DNA from: Comamonadaceae bacterium
GTDB lineage: Bacteria; Pseudomonadota; Gammaproteobacteria; Burkholderiales; Burkholderiaceae_C
DNA: 64,000 bases
Direction: 5' to 3'
Assembly: GCA_947442105.1 (NCBI GenBank)
Contig: CANEVH010000001.1
Coordinates: 62,001 to 126,000 of the forward strand
Below the pieces are notes generated by a model. It worked only from the letters and a program-made list of their open reading frames with translations. It did no database searches and was not told the origin of the DNA. The position numbers and the translations under genes were made by a program. Positions within the stretch are counted from its first letter, which is position 1; each line of letters starts with the position of its first letter. Positions 18,188-27,571 of the stretch are shown here, piece by piece.

Positions 18188-20872
18188 ATGGCCACCAAAA
18201 AAACATCCACCCCCGCAAAAACACCCCGCGCCACTGCGGGAGAGTCGGCGGTAGGCCGCAACAAGCCCATAGACGCCATCCAGCACCCGTTTGATGAAGA
18301 AGACGCCACCGCAGCCAAGCGCCTGCACATCCCCAGCCGCGAAGAGGCCGGGCAAGAGACCGGCGCCATAGCCGGCAAACCAACCACCAAGTCCGTGCCG
18401 CTCAACCCGGTAAGCCACCGGGGCCAAGACCCCGAGCTGTACTGGATGCACAAATACGGCGCAGACGACCAGCAAGCCGCACTCCAGGTGGACATCCGCA
18501 GCCTCTACCGGCACGAGCACATAGCGCCCGAGAAAATCATTGCCCGGCTGTACCACTTCAAGGGCCGCAACGCCGCGCAAGACGAACTGTTTGTTAACGA
18601 ACTCTTTGGCAACCCCCTGGCCATGGACGAGCTGGACAAACCCGGCAGCTACTACCGCCACGCCGACCGCTGGCAAAACCGCCTGGTCCAGGGCGACAGC
18701 CTGCTCACCATGACCAGCCTGCTGGAGCGCGAAGGCATGGCCGGCCAGGTGCAATGCATTTACATGGACCCGCCCTACGGCATCAAATACGGCAGCAACT
18801 GGCAAATGCGCCTGAACGACCGCAACGTCAAAGACGGCGCCGATGACAACCTGAGCGGCGAGCCCGAAGTCATCAAAGCCTTTCGCGACACCTGGGAGCT
18901 GGGCATCCACTCGTATTTGAGCTATTTGCGTGACCGGCTGCTGGTGGCCAAGGAGTTGCTGAGCAATTCAGGTTCCTGCTTTGTGCAGATCAGCGACGAG
19001 AACGTGCATTTGGTGCGGTGTCTGATGGATGAGGTGTTTGGGAGTGAAAATTTTTGTTCACTGATTACCGCCCGGAAGACGACGAGCGAAGGAAGCGCGA
19101 TGATTGGCGCAACCTGTGACTACCTGCTTTGGTACGCCAGGGATGTAGAAGCTGCCAAACAAAAATTCCGCACCTTGTATTTGCCACGCAGCGACGACGC
19201 AGACGCGCGCTACGACCAGGTCATGTTGTCCGACGGTAGCACCCGCGCCGCGTCGGCTGTCGAAAAACAGGACGAACAACTGTTGCCTCAAGGCGCTCGG
19301 CTGTTTCGCTTGGACAACATTACAAGTTCTCGCTCTGCCGGTGCAGGGGATGTGCGGGAATTTCATTGGGAAGGGAAAATCTTTACTCCCGGCAATGGCA
19401 CCTTCAAAACAAATTTGTCTGGTCTGCAACGTTTGGCAGAGGCGAATCGCTTGCACATCACGAGTAATGGAAAGCTCAGCTACCGCCGATTTAAAGAAGA
19501 CTTCGGCTACACGCCCATCGCCAACCTTTGGTCCGACATCAGCGGGGCAGTGCAAAGTCGCGCTGATCCCAAGGTCTATGTTGTGCAGACGTCATCGGCT
19601 TTGATCGCCCGCTGTATTCTGATGACCACCGACCCTGGTGACCTCGTACTCGACCCAACCTGCGGTAGCGGCACCACTGCCTATGTGGCCGAACAATGGG
19701 GCAGGCGTTGGATTACCAGCGACACCAGCCGCATTGCGCTCAACATTGCCAAGACGCGGCTCATGACCGCTACCTTCCCTTGGTACAAACTGGGCGATCT
19801 GGCCGGACAGGACATACGCCATGGTTTTGTTTACAAAAAGGTGCGTCAGGTCACATTGGGCAATATTGCCAATCAAGACCCACCTGAAGAGAAAAGCTTT
19901 TATGACCAACCCGAGCAAGACAAGAAAAAGCTGCGCGTGGCCGGCCCGTTCACGGTGGAGACCCTGCAAAGCTTTGAGCCCCTGGCCCCTGACCAACTGG
20001 ACGCGGCCCATGCCGACATGGACACGGTGCAGCGCTTTACCAACCGCATTTACGAGCACCTGAAAACCGCCGGCATCAAAAACGGCGACCGCAACGAGAC
20101 GGCGGTGTTCAGCCGTGTGGACACCATTAACGATGCCGAAGGCGCCTTGCACGCCGAGGGTTGGTACCAGGGCGCGGGCGGCGAGCGCAAAGCCTATTTG
20201 CACATTGGCCCCCAGTTTGGCAGCGTGAGCAAAGCGGCGGTGAACACGGCGGTGAAGGCCTGCATGCGCCGGGGCGACGCCGACTGGTTGGTGATTTTGG
20301 GCTTTGCCTTTGAGAGCGATATCGAAAGCCGCTCGGTCACGCAAAACAGCTCCACCAAGCTGGGCAGCTTTGAAGTGACCAAGGCGCGCATGCACGACGA
20401 CCTGATGCAAGACGGCTTGATCAAAAAAGACAAAAAGGCCGCCAGCTTTGTCACCATTGGCGAGCCTGACATCGGTTTCATCCGCAAGGGTGGCATGGTG
20501 CAGGTGGAGATTCGCGGGCTCGATATCTACGACCCGGTCAAAGACGAGGTCAAGGGCCGCAGCGTTGCCGACATCTCTTACTGGATGCTGGACGACGCCT
20601 ACAACAGCTCGGACTTTGTGCCCACCCAGGTGTTTTTTTGCGGGGGCGACAAAGACGAGTTTGACAAGTTCAAGCGCGGCCTGCATTCGCTGGCGCTGGC
20701 CTCCACCAAAAAAGCGGCCGAGCGCACGCTCAAGATTGAAATTGACGATGACGCCTTTGCGCGCATTTATGGCTTTGTCTCGCACCCGGTGCCAGAAGTG
20801 CGGGGCCAGCGGCTGGCGGTGCGCGTGGTCAGCCAGTTTGGCGAAGAGAGCACCAAAGTGTTGGTGGTATAG
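18188..20872 (+). CDS. Beta-class site-specific DNA methyltransferase (type III Mod-like)
   Basis: An 894-residue protein. The catalytic motif [14 protein letters not shown] (near residue 196) precedes the AdoMet-binding motif [12 protein letters not shown] (near 490), the order of beta-class amino-methyltransferases such as type III Mod. An upstream block VQGDSLLTM is also typical. Between the two motifs lies the target recognition region, whose DNA is less GC-rich than the flanks. The C-terminal 350 residues form an extra domain ending near [15 protein letters not shown]. It would methylate adenine in the recognition sequence and provide specificity to the Res protein. The ATG at 18188 directly follows the PIN gene; a longer frame from 18080 overlaps that gene and is rejected. 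Confidence 0.9.
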   Translation: MATKKTSTPAKTPRATAGESAVGRNKPIDAIQHPFDEEDATAAKRLHIPSREEAGQETGAIAGKPTTKSVPLNPVSHRGQDPELYWMHKYGADDQQAALQVDIRSLYRHEHIAPEKIIARLYHFKGRNAAQDELFVNELFGNPLAMDELDKPGSYYRHADRWQNRLVQGDSLLTMTSLLEREGMAGQVQCIYMDPPYGIKYGSNWQMRLNDRNVKDGADDNLSGEPEVIKAFRDTWELGIHSYLSYLRDRLLVAKELLSNSGSCFVQISDENVHLVRCLMDEVFGSENFCSLITARKTTSEGSAMIGATCDYLLWYARDVEAAKQKFRTLYLPRSDDADARYDQVMLSDGSTRAASAVEKQDEQLLPQGARLFRLDNITSSRSAGAGDVREFHWEGKIFTPGNGTFKTNLSGLQRLAEANRLHITSNGKLSYRRFKEDFGYTPIANLWSDISGAVQSRADPKVYVVQTSSALIARCILMTTDPGDLVLDPTCGSGTTAYVAEQWGRRWITSDTSRIALNIAKTRLMTATFPWYKLGDLAGQDIRHGFVYKKVRQVTLGNIANQDPPEEKSFYDQPEQDKKKLRVAGPFTVETLQSFEPLAPDQLDAAHADMDTVQRFTNRIYEHLKTAGIKNGDRNETAVFSRVDTINDAEGALHAEGWYQGAGGERKAYLHIGPQFGSVSKAAVNTAVKACMRRGDADWLVILGFAFESDIESRSVTQNSSTKLGSFEVTKARMHDDLMQDGLIKKDKKAASFVTIGEPDIGFIRKGGMVQVEIRGLDIYDPVKDEVKGRSVADISYWMLDDAYNSSDFVPTQVFFCGGDKDEFDKFKRGLHSLALASTKKAAERTLKIEIDDDAFARIYGFVSHPVPEVRGQRLAVRVVSQFGEESTKVLVV

Positions 20873-20887
20873 AAGCAAAGCCCCTCC

Positions 20888-22741
20888 ATGCCAAACCCCA
20901 CCCCCACCCCCGCCCCGCTGCCCCCCGATCTGCCCGACTGGCGCAGCGCCCTGGCCGATAGCGACTTGCGCATGATGGCGGGCGACGTGGTGTTCAAGCG
21001 CGGCCAAACCTATGCCGCCAGCGGCGCGGTGCAAGACCTGGAGCTGCTGCTCGTGGACAAAGGCCTGCGCGTGGGCCTGAGCGCCACGGTGCGGGGCACG
21101 CAGCGCTACACCTGCGAGGTGCTGGTGACCGAAGACACTGACCTGGAGGGCGACTGCGATTGCCCGCACGCGTTGGACGGCTACTTTTGCAAACACCAGG
21201 TGGCGCTGGCGCTCACCCTGCGCGGCCTGCTGGGCGGCGAGGCGCCAGTGCACAGTGACGAGGCCGAAAAAAAGGTGGCCGCAGCCGCCAAGCGCGCCCA
21301 AACCCAGGCCGACAACCGCGCCAAGCTGCAGGCCTTTGTGCAGTCGCAAAGCGCGGCGGCGCTGGCCGAGCGCGTGTGGCAGTGGGCGCAGAGCGACCGC
21401 GAGGTGATGGCAGATTTAAAGGCCTGGGCCGCGCAGGCGCAGGCCGCTGAAAACCCCAAAAGCACCAAAAGCACCAAGACCGCCATTAGCGAGCTGCTCA
21501 AGACCAGCGGTTTCTTGGACTGGCGCGGCACCACGGCCTACGCGCAGCGGGCGCACAAAGTGCTGCCTTTGCTGGAGCAGGCCCTGCAACGCGACCCCGA
21601 GCAGGCGCGCGCCCTGTGCGAGCACGCGTTGCTGCGCATTTACCGCGCCGCTGCTCAGTGTGACGACTCCAGCGGCACCATTGGGCAAGTGATGCGGGCC
21701 ATGCAGTCGCTGCTGGTGCGCAGTCTGAAGCTGGCCCAGCCCCCGGCAAGCTGGCTTGCAAACTGGTTTGCCCTCTTGGAGTCAGACCCCTGGGGCCTTT
21801 GGAATGAGCGCGCCCTGCTCGACGCCGCAGGCCCGGCCCTGCAAGAGGCTTACAGCCGCAAAGTCCTGGCCGACTGGCAAGCCTACCGGCCCCCTGCGCA
21901 TGCCAAACAGGCCCAATCTGTGTACGGGCTGGGCTACGAGTGGGACTATGCGCGCACCCGCTTGCGCACCCGTTATCTAGAAGACCTGCAACACCAGGGC
22001 GACCCGGTCGCCGCCATCGAGGCCATGCGCAGCAGCCTGCAAGACGCCAGCGAACACAGTGCACTGGTCGCCTACTGTGAAAAGGTCCACAAGTTTCGCG
22101 AAGCCCTGCAGTTTGCCCAGGCCGCCTACAAGCAGTTCCCCGAGGACCGCCGCTGCGAAAACGACTTGCTGCGCTGCTACGAGCGTGACGGCTGGGACGC
22201 CGAGGCACTGGCCCTGCGCCGCAAGCAGCTAGAGGCGTCGCCCACGCCCGCGCATTTTCTGGCCGTGCTGCAAGCCGCCCAGTCGGCTGGCAAAGACCGG
22301 GCCGCCTACCGCCAGGCGCTCTACCAATGGGCCGAGCAGCAAGAGCTTGCGCCCCCACCGGCGCACAGCCGCCTGATGGCGCGGCACCAGCCCCAAAGCG
22401 GCGCGCGCAACGTGGGCACACGTGCCCAGTGGCTGCTGGCCGAGGGTCTCGTAGACGAGGCGCTGGCCCTGGTGCAAGCCCCCCACGTATGCCACCCGAA
22501 CGTGCTCCAAGACATCGCACGCAAGCTGCCCGCAGCCCAAAATGAGGCCGCCATCGCGCTCCTGCTGCGCGTATTTGCCTTTGAAATGCCCCACGCAAAC
22601 ACGCCCTACCGCGAGGTGCTGGGCCTGGTGCACGACATCTGCAAACGCATGGACTCCCAGCCCCGCAAACACTGGCTGCTGCACCTGCACGCAAACTACA
22701 AAGCCAAGCGCAACTTCATCAAGGGGCTGGAAGGGCTTTAA
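20888..22741 (+). CDS. SWIM zinc-finger protein with helical-repeat tail
   Basis: A 617-residue protein. The SWIM finger near residue 90 is CDCPHALDGYFCKH, with the CxC...CxH ligands; it is preceded by FKRGQTYAASGAV, the usual lead-in for SWIM domains. The rest is Ala-, Leu- and Gln-rich helical sequence with TPR-like repeats and no catalytic motif that I can recognise. SWIM domains bind DNA or protein. It starts 15 bases after the methyltransferase stop and closes the four-gene run, so it probably belongs to the restriction module. Its function is unknown; an accessory DNA-binding or regulatory role is inference. Confidence 0.8.
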   Translation: MPNPTPTPAPLPPDLPDWRSALADSDLRMMAGDVVFKRGQTYAASGAVQDLELLLVDKGLRVGLSATVRGTQRYTCEVLVTEDTDLEGDCDCPHALDGYFCKHQVALALTLRGLLGGEAPVHSDEAEKKVAAAAKRAQTQADNRAKLQAFVQSQSAAALAERVWQWAQSDREVMADLKAWAAQAQAAENPKSTKSTKTAISELLKTSGFLDWRGTTAYAQRAHKVLPLLEQALQRDPEQARALCEHALLRIYRAAAQCDDSSGTIGQVMRAMQSLLVRSLKLAQPPASWLANWFALLESDPWGLWNERALLDAAGPALQEAYSRKVLADWQAYRPPAHAKQAQSVYGLGYEWDYARTRLRTRYLEDLQHQGDPVAAIEAMRSSLQDASEHSALVAYCEKVHKFREALQFAQAAYKQFPEDRRCENDLLRCYERDGWDAEALALRRKQLEASPTPAHFLAVLQAAQSAGKDRAAYRQALYQWAEQQELAPPPAHSRLMARHQPQSGARNVGTRAQWLLAEGLVDEALALVQAPHVCHPNVLQDIARKLPAAQNEAAIALLLRVFAFEMPHANTPYREVLGLVHDICKRMDSQPRKHWLLHLHANYKAKRNFIKGLEGL

Positions 22742-22810
22742 GGTGGAGTTTGCCAAGAGGTCCAGGTTTTTGGGCCTCTGCGCTACGATTTCGGCATGCA
22801 GGAGTAACTG

Positions 22811-23191
22811 ATGCATCGTTGTTTAATCGTTTTTGGACTCGATACAAAGCTGCTTGAACAGCACTACCACAATGCCAGTTGGCGTAACGGCTATTCAGAC
22901 ATACAGCGTGTTCTGTACCGTCATAAGTTCACCAACATTCAGGGCACGGTTTACCTGAGCGAAAGAGGCATCAGACAAGCGCACGGAACGCTGGCTCTTC
23001 AAGAGCTTGCTATTCGCTTCGCCTGGTTCGATAAGTGTGTTTCTAGCGTCCAGTTCTACGATCTGGCCGACGACTTCAACGCACAATTTATCGTCGATGG
23101 TGTGACGCAAGCGAGAGAAGCCTTTGAGCGCCGGATAGAGGGCTTGCGGCAACAATTGCTAGATGCTGGCCTGACCGCGGATAAAAGGTGA
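22811..23191 (+). CDS. vapD: VapD family endoribonuclease
   Basis: A 126-residue protein with the VapD pattern: FGLDTKLLEQHY at the N terminus, then WRNGYSDIQRVLYRHKF, QGTVYLSE and LALQELAIRFAWF. VapD is a ferredoxin-fold RNase related to Cas2, and acts as the toxin of VapXD systems in Haemophilus and related bacteria. GGAG lies about 8 bases before ATG 22811. No VapX-like partner is seen in the 69 bases upstream or after the gene. The DNA is clearly lower in GC than its neighbours, which suggests lateral acquisition. The C-terminal 30 residues (QAREAFERRIEGLRQQLLDA) form an extra helix. Confidence 0.85.
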   Translation: MHRCLIVFGLDTKLLEQHYHNASWRNGYSDIQRVLYRHKFTNIQGTVYLSERGIRQAHGTLALQELAIRFAWFDKCVSSVQFYDLADDFNAQFIVDGVTQAREAFERRIEGLRQQLLDAGLTADKR

Positions 23192-23639
23192 ACGAGGTCA
23201 TTGGCAAGCAGTCTTTTTCCCTTGAGAACGCCACCGTGGGCAATCTGCCGCCGGCTATCGATGGGAAGGCTTAAATCTCATTGGATTGCAGAGTAGAGGC
23301 TGTCAACCAAGTTCGGCCGTGTCCCACGATGTGGTGTAAGTCCACAGCCCGGACAGGCTGAGATACACGTCACTTCGCGTGCCGCCACAGACAACAGCCC
23401 CGCATGAGACAACCCTCACCAAAATGAACCCCAGCCCAGGCGCTGCTAGGGCAAACCCTAGATTGACCCACTCTACAATTGGCATTTAAAGTGCCATTAG
23501 ATTGGAGCCACTCTTTGATAAATACCTCGCCCCCGCTTGTCGCCCGGCAAATCCAAGCGTGCGCGCCCCAGGGCCGCAGTGCCCAAGCCCTAGCCAAATC
23601 CGAAAATCTGCCATGCGGCGCGTGCCGCCCGGAGGCAGC
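23192..23639. other. 448-base gap between vapD and the dehalogenase-like operon
   Basis: I see no supported gene. The stretch is of mixed composition and includes a 16-base palindrome (23446-23461) and a second dyad, TTGGCA...TGCCATTAG, near 23480, both upstream of the operon starting at 23640. A 27-codon frame overlaps the vapD stop and a 60-codon frame lies on the minus strand, but neither has supporting features. Confidence 0.4.
23446..23461. promoter_or_regulatory. Palindrome CTAGGG-CAAA-CCCTAG, possible operator
   Basis: A perfect 6+4+6 palindrome about 180 bases upstream of the first gene of the dehalogenase-like operon. A copy with one mismatch lies at 57315-57330 upstream of the livK gene. 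Two near-identical 16-base sites before two operons suggest a shared regulator; which one is unknown. Confidence 0.4.
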
Positions 23640-24284
23640 ATGATGGTCGGCGCGTGGTGGGCTTGGCCGCTGGCCTTGGCGCTGTATGTGGTGTTTCGCG
23701 CCTGGTACGACAACTGGCGCGGCCCCCTGAGCAAGACCGAAATTGACGCTTTTTTGGCCCACACAGCCGACTCGCCCACCGGCAGCACCACCGACCCGGC
23801 CGTGGTGCGCGCTTTTTTGGAGGCCGATGACGGGCGCGAGTTTGTGATGAGCAATCTGGTGCGCGTGCAGCCTGGCGAGGTGCCGCACCCGGTCACTGGT
23901 GCGCCGGTGCAGGGTCTGGCAATGATGCAGGAGTACGGGCGGCGCTTTGTGCTCGTGTTGTTGCGCCACGGAGGCCACCCCATGCTGGTGATGCGCAAGG
24001 TGGGCGGCTACGTGGACTCTTGGAACACACCGCCCGACCCGGGCTGGCACCTGGTGGGCGCCATGCGCTACCGCAGCCGGCGCGACATGATGGCGCTAGC
24101 CCGGCACCCTGCACTGCGCGAAGTGCACCCCTTTAAGACGGCAGGAACCGACATGACATTCTCTTTTCCCACCCATGTGGTGATGGGCATGGCCTTGCGG
24201 CCACGGGCTTGGGTGGCGCTGGCGCTGGCTTTTATGGCGGCCTTGGTGCACCTGGCCAGTCTGATCAACGTAATAAAGGGCTAA
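23640..24284 (+). CDS. Membrane-anchored protein of unknown function
   Basis: A 214-residue protein with one N-terminal membrane helix (VGAWWAWPLALALYVVFRAW) and one at the C terminus (WVALALAFMAALVHLASLI), with a soluble domain of about 150 residues between them that contains FVMSNLVRVQPG and YRSRRDMMALARHP. I do not recognise a family; the segment resembles, loosely, small dimeric ferredoxin-like domains that act on monooxygenase-type substrates. ATG 23640 follows GGAGG at 23631-23635 and is preferred over longer in-frame starts. It is the first gene of a six-gene run and lies 3 bases before the dehalogenase-like gene. Confidence 0.75.
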   Translation: MMVGAWWAWPLALALYVVFRAWYDNWRGPLSKTEIDAFLAHTADSPTGSTTDPAVVRAFLEADDGREFVMSNLVRVQPGEVPHPVTGAPVQGLAMMQEYGRRFVLVLLRHGGHPMLVMRKVGGYVDSWNTPPDPGWHLVGAMRYRSRRDMMALARHPALREVHPFKTAGTDMTFSFPTHVVMGMALRPRAWVALALAFMAALVHLASLINVIKG

Positions 24285-24287
24285 ACC

Positions 24288-25190
24288 GTGCACATTCTTC
24301 GTACCCCCGATTCCCAGTTCGAACGCCTGCCCGACTGGCCTTTTGCGCCGCACTACACCACCGTCACCGCAGACGACGGCACGCCCATTCGCATCGCCCA
24401 CGCCGAGCAGGGGCCGGCCGACGGCGAGCCCATTGTGCTGATCCACGGCAACCCCAGTTGGTCTTACTTGCACCGCCACATGATAGGGCCACTGGCTGCT
24501 ACGGGGCGGCGCGTGATTGCCGTGGACTTGGTGGGCCATGGTCGCTCCGACAAACCCGCGTCCAAGGACGACTACACCCTGGCGCGCCATGTGGACTGGA
24601 TGAGCCAATGGCTGCTGGCCATGGACTTGCAGCACACCACCCTGTATTGCCAAGACTGGGGCGGCACCATTGGTTTGCACCTGGTGGCCAATTTTCCCGA
24701 ACGCTTTGACCGCGTGGTGGTGTCCAACAGCGGCATGCCGCAGGGCGACGGCAGCAACTGGTTTCTGACACTTTGGACTACCTTGATGAGCCGCGCGACG
24801 CGCTTTCCGTGGTTCATGCTCAAGCCGGGTTTCGCTAAGCCCATTAGCGCAGCGACCTACCGCGCGTACCGTGCGCCCTACCCCACGCCCGCCTATGAAA
24901 AAGGCCCGACCAAGTTTCCGGTGCTTATCGCTGTCGCCCCCGACAACCCGGGGGTGCCGCTCAACCGTGCCGCATGGGCCAAGCTCAAGACCTTCGACAA
25001 GCCTTTTCTGACCCTGTTTAGCGGCAAGGACGTTGTGGCACGGGGCTTGGACCGGCGCATGCAGCGCTACATTCCGGGCACGGCAGGCCAGGCGCACGAT
25101 GTGATGCCCACTGCCGGCCACTTTATCCAAGAAGACGAGCCGCATTGGCTGGTAGAGCGCATCGTGCGCTTTTTGCAGGTGCGACCATGA
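24288..25190 (+). CDS. Haloalkane dehalogenase-like alpha/beta hydrolase
   Basis: A 300-residue alpha/beta hydrolase. The oxyanion block IHGNPSWSYLHRH and DLVGHGRSDKP, the nucleophile D123 in CQDWGG with the adjacent halide-binding Trp, acid candidate D248 in FSGKD and His278 in GHFIQEDEP match subfamily I haloalkane dehalogenases such as DhmA. That family hydrolyses carbon-halogen bonds to alcohols and halide. Many relatives in genomes have untested or different substrates, so dehalogenation is a family-based proposal. It starts with GTG 3 bases after the previous stop and overlaps the next gene by ATGA. The C-terminal residues end in LQVRP. Confidence 0.82.
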   Translation: MHILRTPDSQFERLPDWPFAPHYTTVTADDGTPIRIAHAEQGPADGEPIVLIHGNPSWSYLHRHMIGPLAATGRRVIAVDLVGHGRSDKPASKDDYTLARHVDWMSQWLLAMDLQHTTLYCQDWGGTIGLHLVANFPERFDRVVVSNSGMPQGDGSNWFLTLWTTLMSRATRFPWFMLKPGFAKPISAATYRAYRAPYPTPAYEKGPTKFPVLIAVAPDNPGVPLNRAAWAKLKTFDKPFLTLFSGKDVVARGLDRRMQRYIPGTAGQAHDVMPTAGHFIQEDEPHWLVERIVRFLQVRP

Positions 25191-25630
25191 ACACGCTGGT
25201 GCAAGGCCTGTGGGCCGAGCACTACAGCGGCCACCCCTGGTCCTTGGTGTTTTTGGGCGTGGTGGGCGTGATTACGCTGGTCCCGGGGCTGATTCACCAC
25301 TTTTTTCGCGATGGCGGCGCCGAGTCAATCGGCGGGCTGCAGTTGGGCGAGCAGCGCGAGCTGATCATTGGCGTGTTCGGCTGGCTGGGTGCGACCCAGA
25401 TTTCTTGGGGCCTGCTGGTCTTGGCGGTGGCAGGGCATTACCAGATGCTCGCACCGCTGGTGCTGCTTTTGCTGATTGTGGAGCGCAGCCTGCTGGTGGT
25501 GCGCTGGTGGCTGTCCCCGCGCAAACCGGCGCACCGACCGCCCGAGCACTATGCCACCGTGGTGTTGTTGCCAGTGGCCATCGGTTTTTTTGTGATGGCG
25601 CTGCCTGCCACGCAGACACCGGTCGCCTAA
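25187..25630 (+). CDS. Four-helix membrane protein of unknown function
   Basis: A 147-residue protein with about four membrane helices (for example LVFLGVVGVITLVPGLIHHF and TVVLLPVAIGFFVMALPA) joined by short loops. The start ATG 25187 overlaps the stop of the hydrolase gene in an ATGA arrangement, so translation is coupled. I cannot assign a family. Its place between a dehalogenase-like enzyme and a GST-like protein suggests a role in the same process, perhaps membrane binding or transport of a hydrophobic substrate, which is inference only. Confidence 0.75.
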   Translation: MNTLVQGLWAEHYSGHPWSLVFLGVVGVITLVPGLIHHFFRDGGAESIGGLQLGEQRELIIGVFGWLGATQISWGLLVLAVAGHYQMLAPLVLLLLIVERSLLVVRWWLSPRKPAHRPPEHYATVVLLPVAIGFFVMALPATQTPVA

Positions 25631-25643
25631 GCCCAGAGGCAGC

Positions 25644-26813
25644 ATGACCCTGGCTGTAGACGAGCGCGCGCTGCTCACCCTGTTTGGTGCGCCCGTGGGC
25701 CTGTACACCGGCAAGGTGCGCAGCTACCTGCGCAAACAAGGCATTCCCTACTTTGAACGCCTGCCCACCGACCCGGTATTCGCCAGCGAGGTCATGCCCG
25801 CAGTCAAGCGCTTTATCAACCCGGTGGTCCGCTTGGCCGACGGCACCCTGGTGCAAGACACCGCCGACATCATTGACTACCTGGAACGCCAGGGCCACGC
25901 CCGCTTTAGCGTCTATCCCGCGCAGCCCTTGCAGCGCCTGGTGGCGCTGTCGCTGGACATGTTTGGTGGCGAGGGCCAAGTACGCGCGGCCATGCACTAC
26001 CGCTGGACTTACCGCGCCTACAACGAGACCTTTTTGCGCCACGAGTTCGGTCTGGCCTACCGCGCGGCCGGCATGGCGCAGCCGGCTATTGAGCAGCAGC
26101 TCGACGGTTTTATGGCATACCTTAGCGCCTACCTGCCCAAGCTGGGCATCACAGCAGGCAGTGCGCCCGCGGTGGAGGCCGCCTACGAGGACTTGCTGCT
26201 GGCGCTGGACGCGCATTTCCGGCAGCAGCCCTATCTGCTGGGAGGCCAGCCCACGGTGGCGGACTTTGGCTTTATTGCCAATTTGTTCGCCCACCTGGGG
26301 CGCGACCCCTACCCCGCAGACCTGATGAAGCGCAAGGCGCCCAGCGTGTTCCGCTGGACCGAGCGGATGATGGCCAATGACCCGGACACCCCAGAGTTTC
26401 CTGCAATTGCATTTGCGCTGCCGCCCGCCGACACTGTGCCTTCCACCCTGGGTCCGGTGCTGCGTCTGATGGCGCAGGATTACCTGCCCGAAGTGCAGAT
26501 GATCGTCAGCCACACCAATGCCTGGTTGGGCGCGCAGGGCGATCTGGCCCCTGGCACGCCGGTGGGTGGCAAGCCCCAGGTGCGCACCATCGGCCAAGGC
26601 TGCTTTACGCTGCGCGGCGTCGAGCTGCAGGCCATGGTCGCACCCTACAGCCTGTACATGTTGCAGCGCATCACCGACGCCTTTGGCGCCCTGGCGCCGG
26701 GCGAGCAAAGCCGTGTCCACGCCTATTTTTCCGAGCACGGGCTGGGGGATTTGCTCACCCTCACGGCCGCCCGGCGCGTGCTGCGGCAAAACCACCTGGA
26801 AGTCTGGGCGTGA
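25644..26813 (+). CDS. Glutathione S-transferase-like protein (first of two)
   Basis: A 389-residue protein with an N-terminal thioredoxin-fold GST domain (FGAPVGLYTGKVRSYLRKQG, then FINPVVRLADGTLVQDTADI with the cis-Pro/Val pair and the Asp-Thr that bind glutathione) and a longer helical C-terminal part, including AMHYRWTYRAYN. Length exceeds ordinary GSTs (about 220) by roughly 150 residues. The HYRWTY motif recurs in the second GST-like gene at 27571, showing the two are related. It probably conjugates or uses glutathione in the pathway of this operon; the substrate is unknown. Confidence 0.8.
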   Translation: MTLAVDERALLTLFGAPVGLYTGKVRSYLRKQGIPYFERLPTDPVFASEVMPAVKRFINPVVRLADGTLVQDTADIIDYLERQGHARFSVYPAQPLQRLVALSLDMFGGEGQVRAAMHYRWTYRAYNETFLRHEFGLAYRAAGMAQPAIEQQLDGFMAYLSAYLPKLGITAGSAPAVEAAYEDLLLALDAHFRQQPYLLGGQPTVADFGFIANLFAHLGRDPYPADLMKRKAPSVFRWTERMMANDPDTPEFPAIAFALPPADTVPSTLGPVLRLMAQDYLPEVQMIVSHTNAWLGAQGDLAPGTPVGGKPQVRTIGQGCFTLRGVELQAMVAPYSLYMLQRITDAFGALAPGEQSRVHAYFSEHGLGDLLTLTAARRVLRQNHLEVWA

Positions 26814-26875
26814 GTCTGCCAAGGCAGGGTGCGACCGGTGGCCCAAGCGCGCCTGACACAGAAAGTGAAACTGCC

Positions 26876-27571
26876 ATGACCACTGCATTGAACCCATTGA
26901 TTCCAAGCCATGTGCCCGCCATCAACCGCGTGAGCGGAATCCGCCCCACCATGATGGAGCTGATGAACACCCTGACCGGTGACATCTGGCTCAGCGTAGA
27001 GCCAGTGACTGCGGCAGACGTGGCCGCGCTGACTGTGGATGCGCCCATGGTCAAGTACGGCCCAGGCGTCGCGTCCATGGATACGGCCTGGTTTGACCGG
27101 TCCCCTGGAGCGGCTGAGGACGGTGCCTTGGTCGAAGCGGTGTTTGGTGGGCGCCGCTTCAGGCTGGTGGCCAAGGCGGGTCGTCCCAAGCCGCTGCCCG
27201 GCTCCATGGGCATCGAAATGGCGGTGGAGAAGTACCACAACGCCGTGTTTGCGGCCCATACCGAGGTCGAACTCTTGGTCAGCTCTGAGGGCCAACATTT
27301 CGTTGAACAAGTCGATGCCCTTCCCGGCATGCCGCCCCTGGCACTGCCACCCGGTTACAGCCTGCGGCGTGTGACGCTCGCCCAGCCCTGGGTAGTGCGG
27401 CTGCCGCGCCCGGTGCGGGTCTTCTTTTTTATGCCGCAGTTCCGCAGTTTTCATGGCCCAGTGGCCGATGTACCGCCAGACGCCATGGCACCAGCCCTAG
27501 TTTGCACAGAGGCGCGCAGCGCCCCGAACCATGCAAGTTCTTCAACCTTAACAGCCCCAGGAGAGAGTTAA
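26876..27571 (+). CDS. Hypothetical protein in the dehalogenase-like operon
   Basis: A 231-residue soluble protein of no family that I can recognise. It contains MMELMNTLTGDIWLSV, FGGRRFRLVAKAGRPKPLPG and RPVRVFFFMPQFRSFHGP, and the last 25 residues are low-complexity. There is no signal peptide or membrane helix. The stop overlaps the start of the second GST-like gene by one base, and the coding direction and compact spacing (62 bases after the first GST) support operon membership. Start ATG 26876 lacks a clear ribosome site; an upstream in-frame start at 26810 overlaps the previous gene. Confidence 0.65.
   Translation: MTTALNPLIPSHVPAINRVSGIRPTMMELMNTLTGDIWLSVEPVTAADVAALTVDAPMVKYGPGVASMDTAWFDRSPGAAEDGALVEAVFGGRRFRLVAKAGRPKPLPGSMGIEMAVEKYHNAVFAAHTEVELLVSSEGQHFVEQVDALPGMPPLALPPGYSLRRVTLAQPWVVRLPRPVRVFFFMPQFRSFHGPVADVPPDAMAPALVCTEARSAPNHASSSTLTAPGES

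Noticed and set aside
19592-21349. 585-codon minus-strand frame across the methyltransferase and SWIM genes
   Set aside because: It spans two real genes and is rich in His, Val and Gly with no domain; typical antisense artefact in GC-rich coding DNA.
22811-23191. VapD as a Cas2 remnant of a CRISPR locus
   Set aside because: VapD is related to Cas2 in fold, but no repeat-spacer array or other cas gene is present nearby, and the sequence follows the VapD pattern.
23188-23271. 27-codon frame overlapping the vapD stop, possible antitoxin
   Set aside because: It is too short, starts with GTG without a ribosome site and does not resemble VapX or other antitoxins.
23303-23485. 60-codon minus-strand hydrophobic frame in the gap after vapD
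   Set aside because: There is no ribosome site, no family match that I can see and it runs through the palindromic operator-like site.
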